The notes under the pieces are model-generated. The model had not been told where the DNA came from. It saw only the letters and a list, made by a program, of their open reading frames with translations, and ran no database searches. From a virus: DNA of 23,803 nt. The stretch lies in the IMG/VR virus record IMGVR_UViG_3300014050_000139, positions 1 to 23,803 of that record; one strand, given 5' to 3'. Both the position numbers and the translations under genes were made by a program. This document shows, piece after piece, positions 7,900 to 14,657 of the stretch. How positions within the stretch are numbered: the first letter of the stretch is position 1; the number at the start of each line of letters is the position of its first letter.

Positions 7900-8346
7900 T
7901 TAAGGTTGTATGGTTTTGCCAGTCATAACGAACTTACTGCCATTGAACACAAAATTGAATACGGCAGATTTGTTCGCGGCTATGGTGTAACGGTTCGCAG
8001 CCACATCGCAGATAAAAGAAGCTGATGGGAAGCGGATAGCACCTGAGCCAGTACCCTTTGCAACAGCCACCACGAGCTTGTCACCAGCGTATGCGCGAGT
8101 GATAACGCACTTGATGTTCACGCTGTCAGTGATGTTAGCGGTAGGACGAAGCAATGTCTCATAATCGTGGATGAACACGGTGATAGAGTCGTTGCCTGCG
8201 GCATCGTTGCCAATAACATAACCATAGGTTAATACCCGTCCGGTGTTGTCCTCGTTTTCGGTAATTCCATAGCGAGGAGCGGTAGACTGTGCGCTAACAA
8301 CCAATGAGGACAAGGCACAGAGTAAAAGGAAGATGAGTTTTTTCAT
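7900..8346 (-). CDS. Secreted protein of unknown role with Sec signal peptide, next to the capsid gene
   Basis: 148 residues. The N-terminus is a textbook Sec/SPI signal: KK at 2-3, a hydrophobic core LIFLLLCALSSLVV, and a V-S-A cleavage motif after residue 19. There is no lipobox. The mature part (about 129 residues) is beta-rich: GRVLTYGYVIGNDAAG, ITVFIHDYETLL, VNIKCVITRAYAGDKLVV, then GSGAIRFPSASF, resembling small virion decoration or fibre beta-domains. It starts 5 nt after the capsid gene stop and belongs to the same operon. Virion proteins are assembled in the cytoplasm, so a signal peptide here is unexpected. It may be an exported effector, or a decoration protein that has acquired a signal peptide. 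Confidence 0.72.
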   Translation of the reverse strand: MKKLIFLLLCALSSLVVSAQSTAPRYGITENEDNTGRVLTYGYVIGNDAAGNDSITVFIHDYETLLRPTANITDSVNIKCVITRAYAGDKLVVAVAKGTGSGAIRFPSASFICDVAANRYTIAANKSAVFNFVFNGSKFVMTGKTIQP

Positions 8347-8351
8347 GGTTA

Positions 8352-9371
8352 TTATGCGGTTTGGGTTGTGTACAATACTACTTGGTCGAAGAAGCCGAAG
8401 GTCACGTCGGTCTTGAAAAGACCTTTGATGAAGTACAACTCGGAGTTGTTCTGCAACTTCTGAAGGTTCAAGGTGTTGTCATCAACGGAGTTGATACCAA
8501 TCCAAGTGTTCGACTGGTTGTCAGGACGAGCCACAACAACGAAGAAGGTGTTCTCAGGCAAGCCAGAAAGAACCACGATGTCGTAACCGCGATACTTGTC
8601 GTAACCGGGTTCGTTGGACATGATGTTCTTGTAGGTGTCGGTACGAAGAGCCTCATCGTACTTAGCCTTATCTTGGTAAGACATAAGGATGCGGGTTCCT
8701 CCTGCTCCGAACTTGAAGAGCAATGCCTTCGGAAGTTTAGCAAGAGCCTCAGTCAGTTTGTCGCGCACGTTTCCAGAGGTCAAAGCCACAGGAGACGTCA
8801 CCTTCACGGTTGCGGTGCTGTCGATAGCCTTCTTGATGAAGCCATTCCAATAGTACATGGATGGGGTTCCATCGCTGTCATAGAACGGTGAACCGCTCTC
8901 GTTTACACCCTTAGTGGTAGGGTTTACGGCAGAGCCAACAGGGTTGAACTCGGTGCGTGATTGCCAAAAGGCCATCTCAAACCACTCGTTCAAACGCTTC
9001 ATCATCTGCAACATGATGAAGTTCTCAGCGGTTGCTGGAAGAGTTTCATCAATCAAACGATTTTCCAACTGCGTTGCAAACCAGTGGGCTTCGAAGTCGC
9101 GGGGATTGAACTCCACGTACATCATATGGTTAGCAGTCTCCAAGCTGGCGGCATCTACGGTGATAGAGCCTTTAGAGGTTGGAGTAGCAACACGAGGCTG
9201 CATGAAGTTGCCCACTTCTACGCGGGGGATGGTGAACTTCTTCTTGATGCCATCTTGCACCATAGCAGCACCCTTCTGAACGGTGTCTGCTCCTACCACC
9301 GCGCGGACAAGCATATAGCTTGCGTGTTCACCTGCGTAGGTGGTGTCGTTAATTACTAAGGCGTCGGCCAT
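8352..9371 (-). CDS. Major capsid protein
   Basis: 339 residues, in the expected slot directly after protease and scaffold (3-nt gap). It shows HK97-fold-like features: an N-terminal arm, a strand-rich region (KKKFTIPRVEV, GSITVDAASLET), a long helix (MLQMMKRLNEWFEMAFWQSR), the A-domain segment GYDKYRGYDIVVLSGLPENTFFVV and a final strand LFKTDVTFGFFDQVVLYTT. No separate decoration gene is obvious other than the neighbour at 7900-8346. Called from position, size and strand pattern. Confidence 0.88.
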   Translation of the reverse strand: MADALVINDTTYAGEHASYMLVRAVVGADTVQKGAAMVQDGIKKKFTIPRVEVGNFMQPRVATPTSKGSITVDAASLETANHMMYVEFNPRDFEAHWFATQLENRLIDETLPATAENFIMLQMMKRLNEWFEMAFWQSRTEFNPVGSAVNPTTKGVNESGSPFYDSDGTPSMYYWNGFIKKAIDSTATVKVTSPVALTSGNVRDKLTEALAKLPKALLFKFGAGGTRILMSYQDKAKYDEALRTDTYKNIMSNEPGYDKYRGYDIVVLSGLPENTFFVVVARPDNQSNTWIGINSVDDNTLNLQKLQNNSELYFIKGLFKTDVTFGFFDQVVLYTTQTA

Positions 9372-9374
9372 TGT

Positions 9375-9839
9375 TTAGTTGTTTTTGGTTTTGTTTTGGA
9401 TTTTTTCAAGTTCAAGGTGCACCATGCCGGGGCCGTGAGGTATAACCGTCTTGCCTTCGGTTTGGATGTTGGTTCCGTTGGCTTTGTTAACTGGAGCCAG
9501 CTCAAAGATTGAACGGAACGCAGAGGGGTTAGCAACATAAGACGCAACGCTGTTCTGCAATGCTTCTGCGGCTGTGCTGATTTTACCCTCTTTTTGTAAT
9601 TTCTCACAGAAGGTTTTCGCTTCTGCTTCGAGTGAGGCAGCCTGCTTGGCCACTTCCTCTTCTTTAATTTTGTTGAGGGCTGATTCAAGGTCGGTGACCT
9701 TGTTCTGCAACGCCTCAACCTCTGCCTTGGCAGATGTAACCTGCTCTTTGTACAGGTTCTCCATCTCGCTAACCTTTGCCAGCACCTCTGTCTCGGTCGC
9801 TGATTCAGGCAGGCTGAAATGATTCAGGATTGATTCCAT
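9375..9839 (-). CDS. Possible separate scaffold protein from an internal start
   Basis: Met214 of the protease-scaffold (ATG at 9839, protein begins MESILNHFSLPESATETE) lies exactly at the join between protease domain and coiled-coil scaffold, after an A-rich leader. Internal re-initiation to make free scaffold in the same frame is known for lambda C/Nu3 and Mu I/Z. It is likely but not proven here; no strong ribosome-binding site is visible. Confidence 0.5.
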   Translation of the reverse strand: MESILNHFSLPESATETEVLAKVSEMENLYKEQVTSAKAEVEALQNKVTDLESALNKIKEEEVAKQAASLEAEAKTFCEKLQKEGKISTAAEALQNSVASYVANPSAFRSIFELAPVNKANGTNIQTEGKTVIPHGPGMVHLELEKIQNKTKNN

Positions 9840-10478
9840 TTTATTTGTTTTGGTTGTGAAATTGAGTTGATTGTTGATGCTTTGCCATATCTCTAATGCC
9901 GAGTTCTTTGGGTAACCTTTGGGCATATTGATGGTGTTGGAAGCCTTGCACTCGTCGCAGAATCCGAGAGTTAAACACTCCGCGCCTGTGAGCCATGTCT
10001 CTTTGCTCATCATCGAGCGGATGTCGCGCTCAGGCTTGTTGGTCTTGCGTGATAGCATGGTGCATACGGCTGAATTGAACTTCTCTATAACCTTCTGTTG
10101 TGCCGCGTCGCTTCCGTTGTATGCGTTGTGCATCATGGTTAGGGAGTAGTCGTAAGCTATGCGCTTGCGTCCTGCTTGGAAGATGCACGCGGCTATGGAT
10201 GCCGCTACTCCGATGTTCTCGGTGTTAATCTTGCAGGGTGCGTCGAGGATAGCGTTGTAGATGCTCATCCCGTGTGTGATGGAGCCGCCCGGACTGTTTA
10301 TCTTGATAGTGATTTCTTTGGCTCCTTCATCACACAGGTTGTATATCTCGGTGGCGAAGTCGCTGCCGTTGATGCCGTATCCCATCTTCTCGTCGAAGCC
10401 GATGTGCTTGTCGAGCATCATTATGGGGTACTCGGTGTCTTTGTTGACGGTATAGGTCTTGGGTGCGATGCCAATCAT
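9375..10478 (-). CDS. Prohead protease (ClpP fold) fused to scaffolding domain
   Basis: 367 residues from the ATG at 10478. Residues 1-200 are a ClpP/S14 serine protease: NSPGGS (61-66), nucleophile Ser94 in GVAAS, His117 in MMHNAY and Asp175 in GFCDE, with ClpP-like spacing. Residues 214-330 are a helical coiled-coil scaffold (SEMENLYKEQ, EALQNKVTDLESALNKIKEE). It cleaves the scaffold and probably itself during head maturation. The ATG at 10478 was chosen because the longer frame begins with TTG at 10553, inside the divergent promoter region. A degenerate -7 element (AACCTTTG, 10490-10483) ends 4 nt before this ATG. Confidence 0.88.
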   Translation of the reverse strand: MIGIAPKTYTVNKDTEYPIMMLDKHIGFDEKMGYGINGSDFATEIYNLCDEGAKEITIKINSPGGSITHGMSIYNAILDAPCKINTENIGVAASIAACIFQAGRKRIAYDYSLTMMHNAYNGSDAAQQKVIEKFNSAVCTMLSRKTNKPERDIRSMMSKETWLTGAECLTLGFCDECKASNTINMPKGYPKNSALEIWQSINNQLNFTTKTNKMESILNHFSLPESATETEVLAKVSEMENLYKEQVTSAKAEVEALQNKVTDLESALNKIKEEEVAKQAASLEAEAKTFCEKLQKEGKISTAAEALQNSVASYVANPSAFRSIFELAPVNKANGTNIQTEGKTVIPHGPGMVHLELEKIQNKTKNN

Positions 10479-10508
10479 AATACAAAGGTTGGCATATAGT
10501 ATGGGTGG

Positions 10509-10539
10509 TTTGGGTGTATTGTAAAAAACTGTAATTTTG
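10509..10539 (+). promoter_or_regulatory. Consensus Bacteroidota promoter (TTTG-N19-TAnnTTTG)
   Basis: TTTG at 10509-10512 and TAATTTTG at 10532-10539, separated by exactly 19 nt, match the primary sigma consensus of Bacteroides. It points to the right, toward the only plus-strand gene. The ATG at 10544 lies 4 nt beyond the -7 element, so transcription would start at or beside the start codon. Confidence 0.8.
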
Positions 10540-10543
10540 TTGC

Positions 10544-10765
10544 ATGGGAACAAAAAACATAAGACGTAAGGGTGTGATGTGGTATCCGCGCAACCCTAAG
10601 ATGTTGCATCTGTTCAAGGGCTATGCGTTGGACAATGAGATGAGCGACACGGGGCTGTTGAATGCCGCGTTGAAGGCTTACTTTGCCGATATGAACATGA
10701 ATCCCTCACGGGAGGCGTACCTGTCCAAGATTGGTCAGGCACACTATGCGGAAAAGAAGGGTTAA
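10544..10765 (+). CDS. Small ribbon-helix-helix-like regulator on the opposite strand
   Basis: 73 residues. Residues 18-45 (KMLHLFKGYALDNEMSDT then GLLNAALKAYF) fit the ribbon-helix-helix pattern: one strand, a helix, a turn and the 'xLLNxALxxYF' second helix. This suggests an Arc/MetJ-type DNA-binding dimer. It is the only plus-strand gene and is divergent from the protease-capsid operon, 65 nt away. Its stop overlaps the stop of the fibre gene (shared 10763-10764). Either the ATG at 10544 is used on a leaderless message or the internal ATG at 10577 (Met12) with a leader of about 30 nt. It could control the head operon, or be a moron expressed in the prophage. RHH assignment is moderate. Confidence 0.7.
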   Translation: MGTKNIRRKGVMWYPRNPKMLHLFKGYALDNEMSDTGLLNAALKAYFADMNMNPSREAYLSKIGQAHYAEKKG

Positions 10766-11535
10766 GGCAGGTTAAACGGGATGTATCCGTTCATACCACT
10801 AAGGTCGTATAAATCTGTTGCTGTTGAGTTTGCGGTCGCATCAGAGAAAACTATTTGGAAGCCATCTATATTTGCGCATACCATCTTTGATGCGTTAGCA
10901 GTGGCAATAAGAAGCCTACGGCCTATCTGAGTGCCAATTACTAATGTATTTCTTAAATAAGTGGGTATTATTACCGTAGGAAACGTACTTGTTGTTCCAT
11001 TGATATATCCCTTGAACACATAACGCCCTCCAAGTAGACGATATGACGCATTGGTGAAGCCTGTTGTGAGCGATATCCAAGGGCTATTCCAGTACGGCAC
11101 ATTTTCCCAGTCAACCGTGCCAGTACCCGATGAACCGGCACTTATTGTCATTGTGCGTAATTGATGCACGTTGTGAGAACTGCCATCGGTAAACGTAACA
11201 GGGTCGCTATCTGCACCCATGACATAATTAGTAACAACGGTCAATATCGGTACGTTTCCACCCGTTACACTTATGGTTGCGGCAGGAACGGAGAAAAATT
11301 CACCGTAATAGAAAACAACGCCAGCAGTAAAAGCGTATGATGTACCTGTTATGGTAGGAACCAAGCCGTTAACAATAGCAGAGTTGTTGGTTATTCCTGA
11401 GCCAATCTTACCAAACATTTGGCCCGTATAGCTTCCAAGCAGTTGGAACTCATTGTTAATCAAGTCAATACCGCCCTTCTTTAATGGCATCCCTGCCGAA
11501 GACGTGATGTCCGTTGTTTTAATCCTGTAGCTCAT
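10762..11535 (-). CDS. Putative tail fibre / receptor-binding protein
   Basis: 257 residues, beta-rich and low in charge with many Gly/Ser/Thr/Asn. It begins MSYRIKTTDITSSAGMPLKK and contains SYTGQMFGKIGSGITNNSAI and SAGSSGTGTVDWENVPYWNS, as in phage fibres. The C-terminal third (RYVFKGYINGT..., GFQIVFSDA) looks like a beta-sandwich tip. It follows the J-like and second baseplate genes with a TAATG overlap, the place of the fibre in Mu (after gp47-gp48). No enzyme motif is seen. The host receptor cannot be inferred. Confidence 0.6.
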   Translation of the reverse strand: MSYRIKTTDITSSAGMPLKKGGIDLINNEFQLLGSYTGQMFGKIGSGITNNSAIVNGLVPTITGTSYAFTAGVVFYYGEFFSVPAATISVTGGNVPILTVVTNYVMGADSDPVTFTDGSSHNVHQLRTMTISAGSSGTGTVDWENVPYWNSPWISLTTGFTNASYRLLGGRYVFKGYINGTTSTFPTVIIPTYLRNTLVIGTQIGRRLLIATANASKMVCANIDGFQIVFSDATANSTATDLYDLSGMNGYIPFNLP

Positions 11536-12227
11536 TAGTACGTTGTTATGATGTAGTTAACACTCTGTAAGTTGCGCGGGTTCACCTGAGCCTTTATCTT
11601 CGCCTCACGCTCCGCAAGCGTAGAACCCAAGGCCGTAAACAATGCCGATGGAACCCACACCTTGAAGTTATACGGCAACACCGTAATGTTATCCGCAAAT
11701 ATAGCACCGTTGATGTTATCGCCCAGATACGTTACCGCGCTGCTGCCCTGCTCAGTAAGCCCAACAATAAAAGCCCCATCGTCAGCAGGAACGGTCTCAA
11801 TGTAGATGTCACTAACAAGCGGAGGCTGGCGGTACACGCTGAAAAAATACAGGTTCAAGTAGTACTCCAGCTTCAACTTCTCAGCCGTCGCTTGCTGTTG
11901 GTACACACGACCCACCCAGTTAGTCGACAAGATCCGAAAATAGGCCTCATCCGTTGGCAACGTACCTACGGGTGGGGTAACACCCTCCAACACCTGATAA
12001 AGTTGCTTATTCGCGTTGTAAACGACCTTATTCAGTTGGTTATATTGAACGGTTGCATCCCACTTGACTGCACCCGGCCCTGTTGACATCAAGTCCGTGA
12101 ACACCAGCTCACGCAGCCACACCAACGGGCGGGTGTACACCTTGCCCCGCGCATTACGCTTAGGCTTGCGCCTCTGCGTAGGGGTGTTGTTAACCCAAAA
12201 CTTATAGAAGTCAATATCAAATAACAT
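11535..12227 (-). CDS. Baseplate-associated protein (gp48/gpI-like position) with carbohydrate-binding-like module
   Basis: 230 residues. Residues 15-40 are basic (RRKPKRNARGK). Residues about 55-102 form a module with the CBM5/12-type chitin-binding pattern: VKWDATVQYNQLNKVVYNANKQ, LYQVL, and a later aromatic, i.e. 'W....Y..G..V.Y.g..Y'. The C-terminal part (VPADDGAFIVGLTEQGS, LGDNINGAIFADNITVLPYNF, LAEREAKIKAQVNP) is unassigned. It lies between the baseplate J-like gene and the fibre gene, where P2 gpI or Mu gp48 would sit, and overlaps J by 11 nt. The module may bind a surface glycan. Confidence 0.6.
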   Translation of the reverse strand: MLFDIDFYKFWVNNTPTQRRKPKRNARGKVYTRPLVWLRELVFTDLMSTGPGAVKWDATVQYNQLNKVVYNANKQLYQVLEGVTPPVGTLPTDEAYFRILSTNWVGRVYQQQATAEKLKLEYYLNLYFFSVYRQPPLVSDIYIETVPADDGAFIVGLTEQGSSAVTYLGDNINGAIFADNITVLPYNFKVWVPSALFTALGSTLAEREAKIKAQVNPRNLQSVNYIITTY

Positions 12228-13086
12228 CGGAAGCGGTGAAGGTCAAAGTGGAAGCGAAGTCGTAACCCGTGCTATCCTCCTGCACGATGTAGCCCGCATA
12301 AGGCTTGTACTGCGCAAGGTTCACACCGTCGGCAAGGTTGTACACCTTCGTGCGGCTCACATACGCCACCGCGTCACGCCTCGCGGCTATCTCGTTGGGT
12401 ACAAAGTCAACCACACCGGCAACGCCCTGTATCACATCAATGACATCGTTAACGGTGAAGCTCTGATTGAAGTTGCTCTGACTTACCGTAGCCATCCAGC
12501 TATCCAAGGCCGCGATAACATCGGCCTCAATAGTCGCGCTGTACTGCCCCTTATATAACACCGTGCCTATAATACTCAGTTTGTCAGGCTCTTCCGACAC
12601 CACCGTGTAGGTGATGCCCGCAAACCCCTTGGTGTACAGATAACTGAGCAGACTGGTCTTCTCAGGCGTGGTCAACGGCTCAGGCGGTTCGCTCTTCGCG
12701 GCCTTCACAAGCACGGTCTTATTCACCATCGTCTCCACACCGCACCGCGTAATAATCTGAAGGTCGGTATTCACAACAGGGTATTCAATCGTGTTATTGG
12801 TCGCGTTGTATTGCACGTACTGAGGCGTAGTAGAGCTGTACTGAAACTTAAACACCTGCTTTGCAATCCATTGTGAGCTTCCGGGGTAGCTGGCCGATGT
12901 CAGCGCATCCCACGTCTGAGTGTACCAATCGAGGATAGTCTCGAAGGTAACAATGGCAGCGGCCACGATGAACAGATACAGGTTCCAGAACGCTGTCTGA
13001 GAAGGGCTATCCAATGAGGATAGCTCTGTTAGCGCATTCTTCTGCGCAATCATCTGCGCTTTTACTTGCTGAATCGTCCGTGCCAT
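12217..13086 (-). CDS. Baseplate J-like protein
   Basis: 289 residues. The C-terminal part shows the baseplate J (gp47) pattern: ITYTVVSEEPDKLSIIGTVL, KGQYSATIEADVIAALDSWM, then FTVNDVIDVIQGVAGVVDF, matching the family's 'V.....P.i.i.a.l' strand, helix and '.v....i...I..v.GV..v'. An unusual hydrophobic helix occurs at about residues 35-55 (NLYLFIVAAAIVTFETILDW). J proteins build the outer baseplate that connects hub and fibres. The gene lies 10 kb upstream of hub, spike and wedge genes, in the head/neck region, where it is not expected. Confidence 0.72.
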   Translation of the reverse strand: MARTIQQVKAQMIAQKNALTELSSLDSPSQTAFWNLYLFIVAAAIVTFETILDWYTQTWDALTSASYPGSSQWIAKQVFKFQYSSTTPQYVQYNATNNTIEYPVVNTDLQIITRCGVETMVNKTVLVKAAKSEPPEPLTTPEKTSLLSYLYTKGFAGITYTVVSEEPDKLSIIGTVLYKGQYSATIEADVIAALDSWMATVSQSNFNQSFTVNDVIDVIQGVAGVVDFVPNEIAARRDAVAYVSRTKVYNLADGVNLAQYKPYAGYIVQEDSTGYDFASTLTFTASDVI

Positions 13087-13595
13087 TACTGAAAATTATT
13101 GTCTATGTCAAATGAAATAGGCGGTTGCAAAGTTACGCCATTTATCGGGTCTCTGCCAATGTGGTCTACCAACGTGGTGGTGTATATCTGCTTCCACACG
13201 TAGAGGTTATTATGCCCGTAATCTGCCGTCTCCGAGGTGCGAATCATCATCCCGCCCTGCGTTGGGTACTTCTTCTGCACAGCTAAAAAGATGCTGTTTT
13301 TCAACGGTATTATGATATTGTTCTGGTCAAGGTATCCGTCGCCCGAATCAAGCTGTTGGCATACGATGTGGAGGGTAACGCGCACGGGTTCATATAGCTG
13401 ATAGCCCTGTCCCATCTGCTTCACCTCGCTGAAGTCAAAGTCCACGAACACGGCAGGCATGGCAAACAGATAACCCGCTTCTCCCGCCTCGTCGCCTTGG
13501 TTGATGCGCTCATACTGCTGGTTATAGACAGCCGCGTATTCCACACCGGGAACGGCCCGAAGCCATGATAAGATGTCGTTTATGAACTCGTTCAT
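13086..13595 (-). CDS. Tail terminator / neck protein (Mu gp37-like position)
   Basis: 169 residues from the ATG at 13595, which overlaps the upstream stop as ATGA; a TTG nine bases earlier is less likely. The pattern, with helix NEFINDILSWLRAVPGVEYA, strand AMPAVFVDFDFSEV, strand VRVTLHIVCQQLD, a helix and then TTTLVDHIG, fits tail-terminator/head-tail joining proteins. These cap the tube and join it to the head. It follows the gpG-like gene, as gp37 does in Mu-like phages. Assignment is by pattern and position. Confidence 0.62.
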   Translation of the reverse strand: MNEFINDILSWLRAVPGVEYAAVYNQQYERINQGDEAGEAGYLFAMPAVFVDFDFSEVKQMGQGYQLYEPVRVTLHIVCQQLDSGDGYLDQNNIIIPLKNSIFLAVQKKYPTQGGMMIRTSETADYGHNNLYVWKQIYTTTLVDHIGRDPINGVTLQPPISFDIDNNFQ

Positions 13596-14176
13596 CGGAA
13601 GCAATACTTTATGGTGTTGTCAATTACTTGCTCCTGCTTCTTCTGAAGCTCTACGCTATGCCCCATGAATTGACGCTGTGGGATGTTCATCTTTCTGCTG
13701 TACCCTTTTATGCTTTGCTTATATTGCAACTGCACCCGCTTCTCCTTGCGCGTCTTCACGTTGTATATTCCCGTTCCCGCATAGTCCCCTTTGCTCTTCA
13801 TCCATCGGTCATGTCCTTTCACGCTCACCGTGCCTTCAAACCCTTCGTTGTGAACCTTTGCATAAGGCATACTATTAGCTATCTGAATAATATCCAGCCG
13901 TTTGATGCGGGTGTAGAACCCACGACGCAACGCACCGGACTGAACAAGGATAGCGCGGGTACGGGATGCCTTCCGTGCGGAGTTATATGCCGCTGTGCCG
14001 GGTGTCCTGCGCTGAACCTCTGGCCAAGGGTGTAGGCCATTGTCCACCCATCCCTGCACCCGCCATGAGTTGACGAAGTGGGTAGTGGACACCGCCTCCA
14101 GCTCGGTCATAAGCTTGGCCTTGCGCTCGTGCAAACGACGAACCACCTTGTCGAGGTCGAAGCGGCTCTTAGGCAA
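13592..14176 (-). CDS. Phage virion morphogenesis protein (Mu gpG-like tail completion)
   Basis: 194 residues. The family signature is visible: RTRAILVQSGALRRGFYTRI, then IANSMPYAKVHNEGFEGTV and NIPQRQFMGHSVELQ, the usual 'L..sG.L..s......v...yA..hq.G......P.R.FlG' order of PF05069. It joins tails to heads. No ATG lies near the N-terminus; the TTG at 14176 gives an 8-nt overlap with the ferritin gene and is the best start. The central segment is basic (VKTRKEKRVQLQYKQSIKGY). Confidence 0.85.
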   Translation of the reverse strand: MPKSRFDLDKVVRRLHERKAKLMTELEAVSTTHFVNSWRVQGWVDNGLHPWPEVQRRTPGTAAYNSARKASRTRAILVQSGALRRGFYTRIKRLDIIQIANSMPYAKVHNEGFEGTVSVKGHDRWMKSKGDYAGTGIYNVKTRKEKRVQLQYKQSIKGYSRKMNIPQRQFMGHSVELQKKQEQVIDNTIKYCFR

Positions 14177-14657
14177 GGCTACCCATGTATTGGTCGAAGG
14201 CGTAGATGTCGCCTTCTTGGTTCAACCGTGCGATAAGGTCTGCGTACCCCGCCACCGCTTTGCGCTGAATCTCCACGAAGGTCAAGGTCAACTGCATGAT
14301 AATCATGCTGTCGATATTACATTCCTTGTATAGCGATTCGTAAAAACCCAACAGCTCAAGCTCGGTCTCATAGGCAAGGTTAAGCATAGCAATAAGCCGC
14401 TCAACGCTCGACACATCCACCGCAGGGGTGTCGGGAACCTCATAAGACGCGCCCATGTCGTTTAAGAACTCGCATAGGTTGCCGAAGTGTTCTGCCTCAT
14501 CCTTGGCCTCGTGCTTGAAGTACGCCTCCGCGCCAAACAGGCCCGCATTGTTACACTTGATGGCAAGGTTGCGGTAGAGCCGCTCCGCTTTAAGCTCAAA
14601 CGCCATCCGCTTAATGATGGCATCAATACAAAGAGGTGGTAAAAGTGAGGGTTTCAT
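14169..14657 (-). CDS. Ferritin (non-haem, FtnA-like)
   Basis: 162 residues, full length for a bacterial ferritin. It aligns along its whole length with E. coli FtnA. Helix A is FELKAERLYRNLA, helix B FKHEAKDEAEHFGNLCEFL with an ExxH, helix C AYETELELLGFYE and helix D LTFVEIQRKAVAGYADLIARL. By my alignment the di-iron ligands E17, E50, H53, E94 and Q127 of FtnA correspond to E21, E54, H57, E99 and Q131. The third-site (C) glutamates E49, E126, E129 and E130 are changed or lost. It should oxidise Fe(II) and form a cage. It lies between MuF and gpG genes, starts as ATGA with MuF and is therefore co-expressed with head proteins. Whether it ends up in the virion is unknown. Confidence 0.87.
   Translation of the reverse strand: MKPSLLPPLCIDAIIKRMAFELKAERLYRNLAIKCNNAGLFGAEAYFKHEAKDEAEHFGNLCEFLNDMGASYEVPDTPAVDVSSVERLIAMLNLAYETELELLGFYESLYKECNIDSMIIMQLTLTFVEIQRKAVAGYADLIARLNQEGDIYAFDQYMGSLA

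Noticed and set aside
8361-8891. A 176-codon plus-strand open frame opposite the capsid gene
   Set aside because: It lies wholly antisense to a well-supported capsid gene, shows no protein pattern, and its length follows from the codon use of the gene beneath it.
9356-9718. A 120-codon minus-strand frame inside the scaffold gene
   Set aside because: It is the other frame of the protease-scaffold coding region, very rich in Lys, Arg, Pro and Thr, with no family pattern.
10479-10553. Extension of the prohead protease upstream to a TTG at 10553
   Set aside because: The added 25 residues cross the divergent promoter region and do not resemble the protease N-terminus; the ATG at 10478 fits better.
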